From: Pedobacter aquatilis
GTDB lineage: Bacteria > Bacteroidota > Bacteroidia > Sphingobacteriales > Sphingobacteriaceae
Reading direction: 5' to 3'
Length of the DNA stretch: 64,000 bases
Assembly (NCBI RefSeq): GCF_030409415.1
Contig: NZ_JAUFPW010000011.1
Location: 1 to 64,000, forward strand
Positions within the stretch are counted from its first letter, which is position 1; every line of letters starts with the position of its first letter. The notes beneath the pieces were generated by a model. It did not search any database, had not been told where the DNA came from, and was given only the letters and a program-made list of their open reading frames with translations. The translations under genes were made by a program, and so were the position numbers. This document shows positions 18,177-28,525 of this stretch, piece by piece.

Positions 18177-18663
18177 ATAGTTCGAAAGCATGCGTTTAAT
18201 CAATATTTATTGGTCTTTAGGTTCGATACTCACCCAGTGACTCACCGCTTTTTTTGTGTCTTTTTATTGCAAATACTATACTGTAAATCTAACTTTTTAT
18301 TTTTTAATATTGAAGCGATATTTTAAAATTAATCTAAAGAAGATTTCTGCGATTTTTAGGATTTAGTAGCTAAAACTAATTTCTCCTATGTCCCACGACA
18401 TATGCTTAATATTTATTCAGAAACTGAATATTTGTTAGTTGATAATATTCAAAACGGTTCGAGCCCCATTATCCACCCCCAAGTTTTGAAAAGCAGTCTG
18501 AAAAGACTGCTTTTATTATGTAATAAGCTTTTTGTCAATTAGTTACAAAGTAAAACCTTCCTAAAAAAGTGGTTCGATGTTTTAAGGTGAAAAATGCATA
18601 AATTGGGTTTTTAACTGAATAAAGCTGTTCTTGAAGGTTCGAGCCCCGCTATTGATCTAATTT
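18177..18663. other. island left margin with tRNA-tail-like repeats
   Basis: No gene is seen. It contains two copies of ggttcgagcccc (18456-18467 and 18636-18647), 180 bases apart and resembling tRNA T-arm 3' halves. The first is followed by a terminator-like hairpin aaaagcagtctgaaaagactgctttta at 18490-18516. These may be attachment-site relics of earlier integrations. Confidence 0.5.
18228..18246 (+). promoter_or_regulatory. putative integrase arm-binding sites, left end
   Basis: Two copies of actcacc separated by exactly five bases (18228-18234 and 18240-18246). The same pair with the same spacing occurs at the other island end (59951-59969). It lies about 50 bases inside attL. Recognition by Int/Xis is an inference. 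Confidence 0.55.
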
Positions 18664-18876
18664 TTAGTGTGATTTTTTGTGACTGAAGATAACTTTCTTT
18701 AAACTACGTCTAGCTCTACCTTTCTTACTCAGTCCAACTTTAAGTCTTTTTACAATATTCTTAGACAAGAAATACATGAAGTCTAATATTTCTATAGCAT
18801 CCTCTTCGGTGATATCTTCTCCTTGTTTCTTGAAGTAGGCAATTGCGTATTTGGGGGCTATTGATCTTTTATCCAT
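18664..18876 (-). CDS. small helical protein of mobile-element type
   Basis: A 70-residue, highly basic protein. The pattern FKKQGEDITEEDAIEILDFMYFLSK, a short helix pair with an acidic turn, is of a kind often seen in small proteins on Bacteroidota mobile elements; the C-terminus is Lys/Arg-rich (KKGRARRSLKK). It has an ATG start. No function is known. Confidence 0.55.
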   Translation of the reverse strand: MDKRSIAPKYAIAYFKKQGEDITEEDAIEILDFMYFLSKNIVKRLKVGLSKKGRARRSLKKVIFSHKKSH

Positions 18877-19526
18877 GAGAATACAATCAGGTGTATTAAC
18901 TGAAACGAGTAATATATCGAAACCATATTAAAAGTCTAATCAATAAGTTTAAGGGTATTGCATAAGTTGATTCAGAGACAACATTTGATTTATGCAATGA
19001 TTTTGCAAAGGTTGGTGTTAATGTGGGTATTTCGGCAAAAGTGTACGAGCGTTTCGCATTTATGCTGACACCTTATTTCGCTCCAAACTGACGGGCTGTT
19101 TCGGACCAAGCTGTACGCACTGATCGTTGGGGCAGGATTTCTTCGCTCAGTAAGTCCTTTTAATTTTTTAAGTTCAGGCCAAATAAAGGGCTCTCCTGCT
19201 AAAATGCTGCCGGATATGGTAATTGATCTGTCGGGTGGGATTTGAGAGGTTCAGTGCACTTTTTGAAGGATATTTAGATTTATTTCCAGGATTAATCCTT
19301 AAGGATTGCTGGGGCAAACTTTTGGATATTTGTCTGGGCAGGATGATTGGATGGATTTACGAAAAGAAGGAAATTTGGAGCTGGCGATCACTTTTGTTCA
19401 GAGGGAAAGGGACAATTTAGTTAACCGCCCGGCAGTCAAATTCGCGTACAGTTTGGCCCGAAATGGATCGTACAGTTTTATTGAAATACGCATCGCGAGG
19501 GCACATGCTGTTATAACAGCCTCTAA
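18877..19526. mobile_element. decayed insertion-sequence relic (IS21-like end repeats)
   Basis: Three related motifs stand at 19030 (tttcggcaaaagtgtacg), 19076 (tttcgctccaaactgacg) and 19099-19118 (tttcggaccaagctgtacgc). An inverted copy, gcgtacagtttggcccgaaa, stands at 19444-19463 and pairs with the third over 18 of 20 bases. Multiple related end motifs facing inward are characteristic of IS21-type termini. The ~320 bases between them hold no transposase; the open frames there are short and unconvincing. Confidence 0.4.
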
Positions 19527-20060
19527 ATGAAAATCGATAGAATCTTCAGTATCCGCATTTTTGACGGTAAAAAAGACCTACGGGATCGCATACTTATTTT
19601 CAGTAAGTCCGCAATCGCCAAAGCCGACCTGCTGACCCGTATAGATTACGATGCCCAGGCCTTAAGCAAAAAACTTGACCAGGGGACGGTCATCCTGCTC
19701 ATGCTCGAAGAACAAGTCTGCGCCATGGCACGCTATCAGGTCCATCCCACAAGAAACCGCCCCGAAAACATCCATAGAAAAGATATGGCCTGGATCAGCG
19801 ATTTCGCCGTGCTGCCCACTTACTGGCAGATTGGCCTCGCCAGGATGCTGCTCGAGGTGATCCGCAATTATTCCCGTTACCTAGGCAAAAACACCCTGCG
19901 CATCCTTGCCCCAACCAGACCAAACGAGCTTAAAGCGTTTCTGCTTCACAGCGGCTTCACTATAGGATCCAGCCAGCCAGGCTTTCCCTTGTCCTTTTTA
20001 GGACTTGCACTCCGAGTCAAAAAACAGCCTCCTACCTTAACATCAAACAAAAGGCCTTAG
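19527..20060 (+). CDS. GNAT-family N-acetyltransferase
   Basis: A 177-residue protein with the GNAT layout: a beta strand with ARYQVHP, then MAWISDFAVLPTYWQIGLARMLLEVIRNYS, where the pyrophosphate loop is WQIGLA in a relaxed form of the usual Q/RxxGxG/A. A beta segment TLRILAPT follows, then FLLHSGFTIGSS. It should transfer an acetyl group from acetyl-CoA to an unknown amine. It is the first gene of the GC-rich module and converges with the helicase gene 24 bases away. Confidence 0.75.
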   Translation: MKIDRIFSIRIFDGKKDLRDRILIFSKSAIAKADLLTRIDYDAQALSKKLDQGTVILLMLEEQVCAMARYQVHPTRNRPENIHRKDMAWISDFAVLPTYWQIGLARMLLEVIRNYSRYLGKNTLRILAPTRPNELKAFLLHSGFTIGSSQPGFPLSFLGLALRVKKQPPTLTSNKRP

Positions 20061-20084
20061 ATGAAAATTGCTAAGCCCTGGAGA

Positions 20085-22628
20085 TCAGCTGCTGGGTATA
20101 GTTGCACTGGGGATAATTCCTGCAGCCCAGAAATGCGCCCCTTGCCGAATTCCTCGCCACAAGCAGCCCATTGCACTTCGGCACAACGCCTGCTCGCCCG
20201 CCTTTTCCCCAAGCGCATAATCAGAGATGATCTCCTGCAGAAAAACACTTGGATTCTGCGGATTGTACATCAGGTAAACCTGGTGTTTAGCCCTGGTCAG
20301 CGCCACATAAAACAGCCGTCTTTCCTCCGCATGCTCAAAGCTGTCCCCCTCATGGAGCAGGTTTGACAGGATCGGGTCATCCGCCATGGCCGAAGGAAAT
20401 CCGAATACCCCACCGTCCAGGTCCAGCAAAACCGAGACATCACAGGTCAGTCCCTTGCTGGAATGGGCCGTAAAATAACTGATACTGAGCATTTTGAAAG
20501 CCTTTTGCAGTTCCCGAAGATCATCGGGCTCCGTGCGGCGGTAACGACCGATCAGAAATACCGTAGCCCGGCCATGATTGCGCGAAATTTCGCCCAGTAT
20601 CCGCTTCAGTGCATCAAACTTCTGCAGGCTTTGTATTGCGCTATTGCCAAAAACACTTACCGGCACAAGCTCGAAAGCCGTCCAGGCAGCCTGAAAAGGA
20701 GAGGAGAGCGTTTTTTTGAGCTGCACCGGGTTCTTCTGGATAAAGCCGCTGGACAGATTCAAAATCTCCTGATTGAACCGGTAAGTGCGCAGCACCCCAT
20801 TGAGCGCGGTAGCGCCAAAATGTTTGGAAAACTCGGTCATAATGCCAATATCGCTTCCCGTAAAACGGAAGATCGACTGCCAGTCATCGCCCACCGCATA
20901 CAGCCTGGCCTGCGGATTGGCCGACTTCAGCGACTTGAGCAAACCATAACGTCCAAGCGACATATCCTGGAACTCATCCACCAGGATGTACTTATACTTT
21001 TTCCTAAAATCCCCCGAGCGGATATAGCCCGAGGATAAATTGACCATATCATTGTAATCCATGCTCACAGTTCTTTCCAGCTCCGCCTGATAAACCCTCA
21101 GCAAAGGCTCAAATACATCCAGAAAAACCGAAAACCGCTGGTCGTTCCTGCCCGAACGCAATTCAGCCAAAGAGGAATGGTTGGATTTCATCAGGTTCAA
21201 AAAGGTATAGATCAGCCCCATAAAATCCTCAAAATCCTCGGCCTCTTTCAACGTATCGAGCAGTTCACCCGCAGGCCGTTTTTCCAGCCTTACCCCATGG
21301 GCCAGCAGGTGGTTTTTCAGTACCCGCAACAGCTGGCCTTCCCTGGCCTGAAAGGAATAGGTCTTGATCAGCGTCGTCTGGTATTTTTCATGGATGTCTG
21401 CTTTCCAGGCCATTCCGTGATGGTACTGTTCCCTGGCCGAGGTAAAAGGTGGCCTATACTTAAAATACGAAGGCACATCGCCCTTTTCATCAATCCCATA
21501 GTGCTCATGGTAGATCCCATAACCCGGCAGAAAGAAATCTGGCGAATAAGCACCAAACTCCGGGTTGCGGTCCTCGCGCTCCATGGGATAGAGGCTTTCA
21601 TATTCATACTCCACCTGGTGCAGGTACAGAAAGTTGGCAATCTGCACTTCCTCCATACTCCGGTATTCCCTGCCGTCCAGCCCCTTGTTCCTAAAGGAAC
21701 GCTCCTGGGTAAACAGGGCATCCGCACTCTCAAAATCAAAATCGTCCCGCTCGGGCCTGGCAAAAAAGGCTAGAAAATTGATCGCCTTCAAAGCAAAGTC
21801 ACCATCGGACAAAAACAGCTCATCGAACTTGCGCTGAAGGAAAGCCTTGGTGAGGTAATCCTTTCCGTCAAAGGCCAGCTTTTTTGGGTTTTCGCTGCAG
21901 TACCGCGTCACCATATTGCCAAAGCCGTTAAAGGTCTTAAAGGTAATCCGGCTAGTAAGCTCGCCGTCCCGCAGAAACCTCGAAGTCCGCTCCGCCATTT
22001 CCTCCACCGCATTATTGGTAAAGGAAATGACCAGCAGCTCCTCGGGCTCGACCAGCGACTTTTGCAGCAAATAGGCAATCTTCGCACTGATCGTTGTCGT
22101 CTTGCCCGTACCCGCGCCCGCAATCACCAGGTTGTTGTCCTCCTCGCACACCACCGCCCGCATCTGCTCCTCGGACCGGGGATGAGCGTCCAGTCCGGCA
22201 AAAAAGTCCCGGTACCGGCCGATCTCCATCGGAATAAAACGTTCATTATAATCCGAACGGATCTGCTCCAGGTTGGCAAAGCTCCACAGAAAATGCCCCA
22301 CTAATGCCTGCTCCTCTGCTTCCAGACCGCAGTTCTTATAGTCTTTTGGAACCGAATCCAACAACACAGCGTAGCATTGGAGCAAGCCCTGCGCTTTCAT
22401 CGCCGAAAAATAAAACAGCATGTCCTGGGTATCGCCCAATGCCCTGATCGCCAAACGGATCTCTGGAATCAAACTGCGGAGGTTTTCCCACCGGCTTTTC
22501 TCCGCCCGGCACATCAGGTAATACTGCCACAGGCCCAGCGAACATAAAAATAGCAGCAGCTGCAGCCAGCCTGGCAGTCCCTCGGGCGTGGTTTTCTGGG
22601 TTTTTCTCGGCTTTGGTCTAGGTTTCAT
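20085..22628 (-). CDS. UvrD/Rep-like superfamily I helicase with N-terminal membrane segment
   Basis: An ATP-dependent DNA helicase of about 847 residues. The start is placed at the ATG at 22628 because a consensus -7 box covers the upstream TTG. A hydrophobic segment lies near residues 21-38. Walker A is GAGTGKTT (about 171-178), motif Ia VISFTNNAVEEM, motif II ILVDEFQD, motif III GDDWQSIFRF, and motif VI RRLFYVALTRAK. Between Walker A and motif II is an insert with SPDFFLPGYGIYHEHYGID, which resembles a nuclease-type PDF/ExG segment found in helicase IV-like proteins. The last ~60 residues continue past motif VI. It diverges from the STAND gene. Confidence 0.88.
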   Translation of the reverse strand: MKPRPKPRKTQKTTPEGLPGWLQLLLFLCSLGLWQYYLMCRAEKSRWENLRSLIPEIRLAIRALGDTQDMLFYFSAMKAQGLLQCYAVLLDSVPKDYKNCGLEAEEQALVGHFLWSFANLEQIRSDYNERFIPMEIGRYRDFFAGLDAHPRSEEQMRAVVCEEDNNLVIAGAGTGKTTTISAKIAYLLQKSLVEPEELLVISFTNNAVEEMAERTSRFLRDGELTSRITFKTFNGFGNMVTRYCSENPKKLAFDGKDYLTKAFLQRKFDELFLSDGDFALKAINFLAFFARPERDDFDFESADALFTQERSFRNKGLDGREYRSMEEVQIANFLYLHQVEYEYESLYPMEREDRNPEFGAYSPDFFLPGYGIYHEHYGIDEKGDVPSYFKYRPPFTSAREQYHHGMAWKADIHEKYQTTLIKTYSFQAREGQLLRVLKNHLLAHGVRLEKRPAGELLDTLKEAEDFEDFMGLIYTFLNLMKSNHSSLAELRSGRNDQRFSVFLDVFEPLLRVYQAELERTVSMDYNDMVNLSSGYIRSGDFRKKYKYILVDEFQDMSLGRYGLLKSLKSANPQARLYAVGDDWQSIFRFTGSDIGIMTEFSKHFGATALNGVLRTYRFNQEILNLSSGFIQKNPVQLKKTLSSPFQAAWTAFELVPVSVFGNSAIQSLQKFDALKRILGEISRNHGRATVFLIGRYRRTEPDDLRELQKAFKMLSISYFTAHSSKGLTCDVSVLLDLDGGVFGFPSAMADDPILSNLLHEGDSFEHAEERRLFYVALTRAKHQVYLMYNPQNPSVFLQEIISDYALGEKAGEQALCRSAMGCLWRGIRQGAHFWAAGIIPSATIPSS

Positions 22629-22652
22629 TTTGGAGCGCAAATGAGATTTTGG

Positions 22653-22660
22653 CAAATATA
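22653..22660 (-). promoter_or_regulatory. -7 box of the helicase gene
   Basis: On the minus strand this reads TATATTTG, an exact TAnnTTTG match. Transcription would begin near 22649, which excludes the TTG at 22655 as start and supports the ATG at 22628. Confidence 0.6.
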
Positions 22661-22821
22661 ATCATTCTGCAAGTCCAGGCCTTTAAAATTCCCAACTTCT
22701 CAATAGCACACCCTAAAACAGACCAAGCCCAAACTTTTGAACATCTGTTCAAAATCGAAAAGATTATCCTTAATTTTAGCCTGCTCAACGCTCCCAAAAT
22801 CAACCCTGAGCAATAATCTAA

Positions 22822-25800
22822 ATGACCATGGCGCTATCCAATGCACACGAAGGTTATGAATACCAGGATCTGTTGACCTGTTATTTTATCCTTCAGGAAA
22901 TACTCGAGGAAAACAGAAGTTCCTTCCTCATCGACCGAAAGGAATTCTCCGGCGACAAAATCGATGACCTGACCATCATCAGCGACAAAGGACGGCAAAA
23001 AAAGCAGCTCAAATACAGCAACGCCGATACCGACCACCGCCTATGCAAAAACGATCTCTCCAGTGAAGCCGCCTACCAGCTCTCCCTGGACACGCTCTAT
23101 TTGGCCTGGCTGGACCATCCCGAAAAAAACCAGAGCAGTTTCCGGATCTGCCTGGCCTGGCTGCCGCCCACGGATTCATTATTGGATATCCTTATCGAAA
23201 GATCCAATCAGGGTAGCTTTAGCAAGTTTCAGACCACCGTCTATCAGATCGATCCAGAAAAGCTCTGGCCGGAAAATGCTGCCCCGATCCCTTCCTGGCA
23301 GCGCTTTAATAAAGCCGCCCAAAAGATCGACCGCGATAGCTTTAAAGTATTCTGTGCGGCCCTATTAATCGAAGTCGGCATGCCCAAGCTCAGCCTGAAC
23401 CTCCAAAACCCGGGCGACCTGGAAGGCCTGGTCCTCCAGCAGACCAAGAACCTGGGCATCGGCGTCTATCCCAATGAACACTACCGCGAGGAAACCTTTA
23501 TCCTCGCCCTTTTGGCCATCGTCAAGCGGTCCCGGAGCAAGAACATGGAAATCACCACCCAAGGAATTTTCCATGAACTGCGCATCGCGACCGATTTTGG
23601 TTCCATCGAGCAGCATTTTCCCATCCTGGAACAGGAAAACATCCAGCGATCGGACAGTATGCAGGACTTTATCGATCAGCACCGCCACCAGCGCAAGCTC
23701 CTGCTCCTGGGCGAGCCGGGCGGAGGCAAATCCTGGTTCATCGAAAACCTGACCTCGATGCTGCGCAAAAAAGGCATTCACGTGCTCCGCCACCTGTGCT
23801 ATACCAAACTCGACGATACCTTCCAGAAAGATCGCATCAAACTCAACGTTTTTTACGGCAACCTGATCGCGGAACTTCTGCAGGCCTATCCCGCGCTCAA
23901 AGCGCTCAAAGAAAAAAGATACGCCTCCAGCCTAAATGAGCTCAACCACCTGCTTGGGCAAATCAGCCAGCAGACCTATATCTTCATCGACGGGCTGGAC
24001 CACATCGAGCGCATCGCCAGTTTCAGAAACTTCAGCGACATCAGCCGGCAGGACAGGGCCATTATCGAAACCATCTCCAGCCTCCGTGACAATCCCCTGG
24101 TGAGCATTATCGTAAGCTCCCAGCAGATCAGCGAGCTCGGGCTCATTAGCGGATTCGAGAAAGTCAGCCTGCCGGCCTGGACGGAAAGGGAAGTGCGAGC
24201 GATGCTCAAAAAACGCGAAGTCACAAACAGCCCCTTAACAAAAAAACTATTGCTATCCGGCTTTTTGCTTGAAAAAAGCGCGGCCAATCCACTATACCTG
24301 AAATACCTGATCGATGAGGTAGCCAAAATGCAGGGTCCAGACCTGGCCCAGCTGCAGGCCCTTCCCGAATATGCCTTCAACCTCAGCGGCTACTATACCT
24401 ATCTGCTCAGCCAGCTCAATACCCGGGAAGAAGTACCCCAGGTACTCTCCGGCGTTGGATTTTCCCTCACGCGCACCGAGCTGGAAGAAATCACTGGTGC
24501 CGGACTTGACGTGGTAACCTCGCTCGAAATCCTTTCGCCAGTCCTTGCGGTCAACATCTCTCAGAGCGGTTACCGCATTTACCATGAAAGCTTCCGGCGG
24601 TTCATCCTCGAATACCTCAGCGCCCGTCAGATCTCGGTCGAGAAAAAAATCTTCCGGCCCATTCGCGAATGGTTTTCGAGTAAAGATTTTTTTTCCTATC
24701 CAAAGGCCTACCGCTACCAGCTGCAGTTCCTCTTTGAAGGCGAAAACCACGAGGAAATCATCCAGCAGCTCAGCCATACTTTTGTCACTGACAGCAAGAT
24801 CAACGGTTACAGCTGGGAACTGATCGAAAAAAACTACGGCTATTTCGTCAAGGCCGCCTGCATCCTCCAGCACTTTCCCAGCATCATCCTGCTCAACGAG
24901 ATCGACAAGGTACTGGCCAGCTGCAAGGAAGAATTCGAAGAACTCTTTCCTCAATACATCCGGACGCTGGGCAAGGTTTTCGGCTTTAAAACCGTGAGCG
25001 AATACCTTTTGTTCGAAGGACAGCCCGCCATGCCGGCAGCCCAGGGTATTGAAGCCTGCTATGTCTGTGATGAGCACCAGACTTCAGCGCCATGGCCGGC
25101 TTACATGTCCTTTTTTCCGCCAGGATCGCAGATCAAAGGAGAAACATTCAAATACTGCCTGCGGGGCCTTCTTGTTCTTCAGGATGAAAAGCGTCTGGAA
25201 AAACTGGCCAAACACCTTACAAAGCATACCCAAAGCAGCCAGGCGGAAACCTTCCGCAAAGAACTGCAGGGCTTTGCCAATAAAGAGTACATCGATAAGC
25301 TGCGCCTTCATTATCCCATTATCAACAAAATTTTGGACTATAAGGCAAAACCAGCCAGCGCCGGCTCAGTTAAGGAAGTGCTTGAGCTGGCGCACAAAAT
25401 ACTCGATATTGATGATGTACACGAAAGCGAGAAGGAACTCATTTTTCGCCTCATCCGCGGCTGCGCTGCCCACCACGATGATGATGCCTTGCACCAAAGC
25501 GTCAAAAAGCTGTTACAGAGCCACAACTGGTTTTACAACTGGCTGATTTACACCATCAGCATCAACCGTTTGAACAGCCAATCACCCTATAGTGCGATCA
25601 AAGAAGCCTTTGACCACCTGGCCTTCAGTACCGATCCATTTCAAGGACAGCCCCGCGCCTGCGATTTATATTCGATCCAGGGCTTCATCTTCCAATCCCT
25701 CCATCAGGGTTTGAAACTGATCAAAACCGCCCAGCAATGGCAGCAAACCATTGACACCCTGGTCAAGGTAAGCGATGAGACCACGACTAACCTGCAGCGC

Positions 25801-28488
25801 AGCACCAATGGTCCGCTCACCACCAACAAGCTTTTCGGCATACTCTCTACTTACAGCTGCAAAGAAAATGCGGATTACATCAATACGATCTTTAAGCTCC
25901 AGTTAGCAGAAAAAGAGCAGTACCGGCTGCACAGCGACATTGCAGAATATAACCTCTACCTGGCCTCCCTTTCTGCCGATTCAGGGGCGGTGGAAGCTGC
26001 CAGAGCGTATTTCAGCAAAGCCCTTCAGTTTGCCCTTGGCTATACCATGCGAAAAGACCAGACCCTGCGCGATCTGATCGTGGCGATCGGGGACTATGGC
26101 AGGCTTTCTCCAAAAAAACTTACCGAGGACCTCGTCCTGAGCAGGATGCTCGTGGACTCGGCGGTAGACCATACCGACGGACGAGAGACAGACTATTTTC
26201 CCAACCTGTGGTTTGAGGGGCTGCTCAAAATTGACCGGGACCTTTCTATGGCCTACCTGCTCCATCAGCTTAAAAGTTCCAGGTTCGATTGGCGCGCCGA
26301 AAAATCGCTCGCCCATCTCCTGATCCAGCTCCAGGGCAGCCTTGATCCACGTATTGAAAGCTACCTGGCCCTAACGCTTCCAGTCAATACCGACAGCGCA
26401 TTTATCGCCTGCTGCCTTGATCTTTACCATCAGACCAGCAACACCCATTCCTATATTTCCGAGAAACTGGCCGGTATGATCGTACCCGCGATGCAGCCCA
26501 AACAAAACCGGAACAGGGGAGAGGCCTTGATCGAAACCTATAACAGTAGTCTGGGCCAGCAGTTCGGACAGGTGCCATTGAATAAAAAGACAGCACCCAG
26601 CTTCCGTTCAGAAAAAAAATGGTACCATAAATGTATCCAGCGCAAAGAATTCAGCTTGATGGGCGCTGAGGAACGTGTTGCATATTTTGATGAAAATGCC
26701 TTCACCACGCAGGACCTGCCTGCGCTGTCGTTTCTGCTGGATTCCCTGAATGCATTGTCCGAATCCACCTGTGAGCTGATTTCAACTGTAATCTCCCGCA
26801 ACAACAATCGTTATGAAGATAAACTCGAACTGGACTGGGTTTTCCAGAACGGGGGAGATATAGAATGTTTTTACTGGGTCTGCCGTTTTTTGAACGACCG
26901 TGGAGGCTGGTATGAGAAATTTATCAACCAGGAGGCTTTCCATAAGGCCCATGCCCTTAACCCCGAACTTGCCTTTGCCAAGCTGTTCGAACAGTTGCCC
27001 GATTACCTGGAGATCGGCAACAATACCGAATTTTCGGCCAACCTGATCAAGCTCCTCATCAGCCTGGATTACGACCGCGCCACCATCGAGCAGATGTGGG
27101 CAAACCTGAAAACCATGAGCGCTTACCGACTGCCTGTCCAGCAGCCCATAGACTGGGCGGAGGAAACCGGCAATCCCCTAAAAATGGACGGCACCGAAAT
27201 GCTCCTTTCCATGCTGATCTGCAGGTTCCGCGCTGCCACTGTACATCGCTATCGGCTCACCTGTGCCGCCCTTGAATCCATCCTGGATGAATTTCCGGAT
27301 AAACTCATCAAGCCCTTTCAGTGGTTTTTCACGCAACGGAACTCCTTCGAAAAATCGGCCGAGCTTATTGTCCTGCAACTGCTGTACCGCCAGGAGCAAA
27401 AAAATCCCGGCTTCAAAAACCATTTCAGGGCACTGCTCTGCAAAGATTTTCCGAGCCGGTATTTTCTGTCCGACTGGATCATTTCTTTCTTTTACGGTTT
27501 AAAGCTGAGCAGCCTGGTTATGCCTGCAGGCATCAGTTACAATGATCTGCACGCCGTTCAGATACAAAGCTTGAGGCGAAGAAACAGACGCTATTCGATA
27601 TTTGAAATGCAGTGGATTGATATCCACCAGGCCTTCAGTAAACATGTCAATACTTACCGCCAGCAATACAGCGAGCACCTTGAAATTTACACCAACCGGG
27701 TGTACAAGAGATTTGTCCCACATATCCAAAGTGCAGAACACCTACTAGAGATCTTTAACCAGGATTATTACCAGGACTTTAAAGAATGGTCAGAGACCGA
27801 AAGTGAAGAAAGCCTCACACTGGACTGCTTTCTGGCCATCGATTCAGTGGCCACCTACGGACATGCTATGACCACTCGTCCGGCAGATCTTCCCCTGCCG
27901 TGTCAGCGTTCAGAAATTGAATCCTCAACAGAATTTGAGCCCCACCAAGGATGGATCCGCCTGGCCCACACCGAAGAAGAACTCCAGCAGGGATCCATCT
28001 TTGAACTCACTACCCACAGAAGTTTTGGCGGGACCATGTTTTGTGCGCCCAAAGCCGACCAAAATCCGTATTCATCCTACCAGCCATTTCCCTTTCAGCT
28101 CTGGGGAGAAAAACGTCCCAGATTCGATATCGAAAAACAGATCATCTTTGCAATCCTCCAGGATGACCCGATCGAGTATTACCGGCTGCTCTGGGTCAAT
28201 CCAGATCTGCTCGCAGGGATGGGCATCCGTACCAAAAGAGTTCCCCAGGGACTCATTGGGATCAATGAGTCTGACCAGTTGGTACTGAAAATGCGCACTT
28301 GGTGCTGCGATTATCTGGGAGATGACTTTCGTACCCGCCTGTCGGATGAAATTCCGAGCTTGCAGGGAACCGACCTGATCATCAGGCCAGATTATTTCGA
28401 GCGGCTCAAATCCCATTTTACTGACCCACCGGTCTATTACAGCGACACCCTGCATGAAAAAAAGAAAAAATGGCAGCAGCAGCGCTGA
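22822..28488 (+). CDS. giant STAND NTPase with Cap4-like nuclease N-terminus
   Basis: This 1888-residue protein has three parts. Residues ~10-240 begin GYEYQ (11-15) and carry IDDLTI (D48/D49) and QLK (Q62-x-K64), the pattern of Cap4/DUF4297-type dsDNA nucleases. Residues ~290-600 are a STAND/NACHT-type NTPase: Walker A GEPGGGKS (297-304), Walker B YIFIDGLDH (386-394), then VSIIVSSQQ and a winged-helix-like region. The remaining ~1250 residues are helical repeats, a likely sensor. This is the architecture of Avs-type antiviral STANDs, which cut DNA after sensing a phage protein. It leads an operon with two small genes. Assignment to a named Avs type is not possible by eye. Confidence 0.8.
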   Translation: MTMALSNAHEGYEYQDLLTCYFILQEILEENRSSFLIDRKEFSGDKIDDLTIISDKGRQKKQLKYSNADTDHRLCKNDLSSEAAYQLSLDTLYLAWLDHPEKNQSSFRICLAWLPPTDSLLDILIERSNQGSFSKFQTTVYQIDPEKLWPENAAPIPSWQRFNKAAQKIDRDSFKVFCAALLIEVGMPKLSLNLQNPGDLEGLVLQQTKNLGIGVYPNEHYREETFILALLAIVKRSRSKNMEITTQGIFHELRIATDFGSIEQHFPILEQENIQRSDSMQDFIDQHRHQRKLLLLGEPGGGKSWFIENLTSMLRKKGIHVLRHLCYTKLDDTFQKDRIKLNVFYGNLIAELLQAYPALKALKEKRYASSLNELNHLLGQISQQTYIFIDGLDHIERIASFRNFSDISRQDRAIIETISSLRDNPLVSIIVSSQQISELGLISGFEKVSLPAWTEREVRAMLKKREVTNSPLTKKLLLSGFLLEKSAANPLYLKYLIDEVAKMQGPDLAQLQALPEYAFNLSGYYTYLLSQLNTREEVPQVLSGVGFSLTRTELEEITGAGLDVVTSLEILSPVLAVNISQSGYRIYHESFRRFILEYLSARQISVEKKIFRPIREWFSSKDFFSYPKAYRYQLQFLFEGENHEEIIQQLSHTFVTDSKINGYSWELIEKNYGYFVKAACILQHFPSIILLNEIDKVLASCKEEFEELFPQYIRTLGKVFGFKTVSEYLLFEGQPAMPAAQGIEACYVCDEHQTSAPWPAYMSFFPPGSQIKGETFKYCLRGLLVLQDEKRLEKLAKHLTKHTQSSQAETFRKELQGFANKEYIDKLRLHYPIINKILDYKAKPASAGSVKEVLELAHKILDIDDVHESEKELIFRLIRGCAAHHDDDALHQSVKKLLQSHNWFYNWLIYTISINRLNSQSPYSAIKEAFDHLAFSTDPFQGQPRACDLYSIQGFIFQSLHQGLKLIKTAQQWQQTIDTLVKVSDETTTNLQRSTNGPLTTNKLFGILSTYSCKENADYINTIFKLQLAEKEQYRLHSDIAEYNLYLASLSADSGAVEAARAYFSKALQFALGYTMRKDQTLRDLIVAIGDYGRLSPKKLTEDLVLSRMLVDSAVDHTDGRETDYFPNLWFEGLLKIDRDLSMAYLLHQLKSSRFDWRAEKSLAHLLIQLQGSLDPRIESYLALTLPVNTDSAFIACCLDLYHQTSNTHSYISEKLAGMIVPAMQPKQNRNRGEALIETYNSSLGQQFGQVPLNKKTAPSFRSEKKWYHKCIQRKEFSLMGAEERVAYFDENAFTTQDLPALSFLLDSLNALSESTCELISTVISRNNNRYEDKLELDWVFQNGGDIECFYWVCRFLNDRGGWYEKFINQEAFHKAHALNPELAFAKLFEQLPDYLEIGNNTEFSANLIKLLISLDYDRATIEQMWANLKTMSAYRLPVQQPIDWAEETGNPLKMDGTEMLLSMLICRFRAATVHRYRLTCAALESILDEFPDKLIKPFQWFFTQRNSFEKSAELIVLQLLYRQEQKNPGFKNHFRALLCKDFPSRYFLSDWIISFFYGLKLSSLVMPAGISYNDLHAVQIQSLRRRNRRYSIFEMQWIDIHQAFSKHVNTYRQQYSEHLEIYTNRVYKRFVPHIQSAEHLLEIFNQDYYQDFKEWSETESEESLTLDCFLAIDSVATYGHAMTTRPADLPLPCQRSEIESSTEFEPHQGWIRLAHTEEELQQGSIFELTTHRSFGGTMFCAPKADQNPYSSYQPFPFQLWGEKRPRFDIEKQIIFAILQDDPIEYYRLLWVNPDLLAGMGIRTKRVPQGLIGINESDQLVLKMRTWCCDYLGDDFRTRLSDEIPSLQGTDLIIRPDYFERLKSHFTDPPVYYSDTLHEKKKKWQQQR

Positions 28489-28525
28489 GCAACCCGAAAA
28501 AAAACAATAACGAAAAAAACTTAAC

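Noticed and set aside
19223..19530. open frames of 65 and 74 codons in the IS relic
   Set aside because: They overlap each other, lack recognisable motifs and run through the end repeats.
20463..22304. plus-strand frames opposite the helicase gene, up to 198 codons
   Set aside because: They are antisense shadows of a GC-rich gene whose minus-strand product has all helicase motifs.
24292..25077. 261-codon minus-strand frame inside the STAND gene
   Set aside because: Antisense shadow; the plus-strand product is continuous and has Walker motifs and helical repeats.
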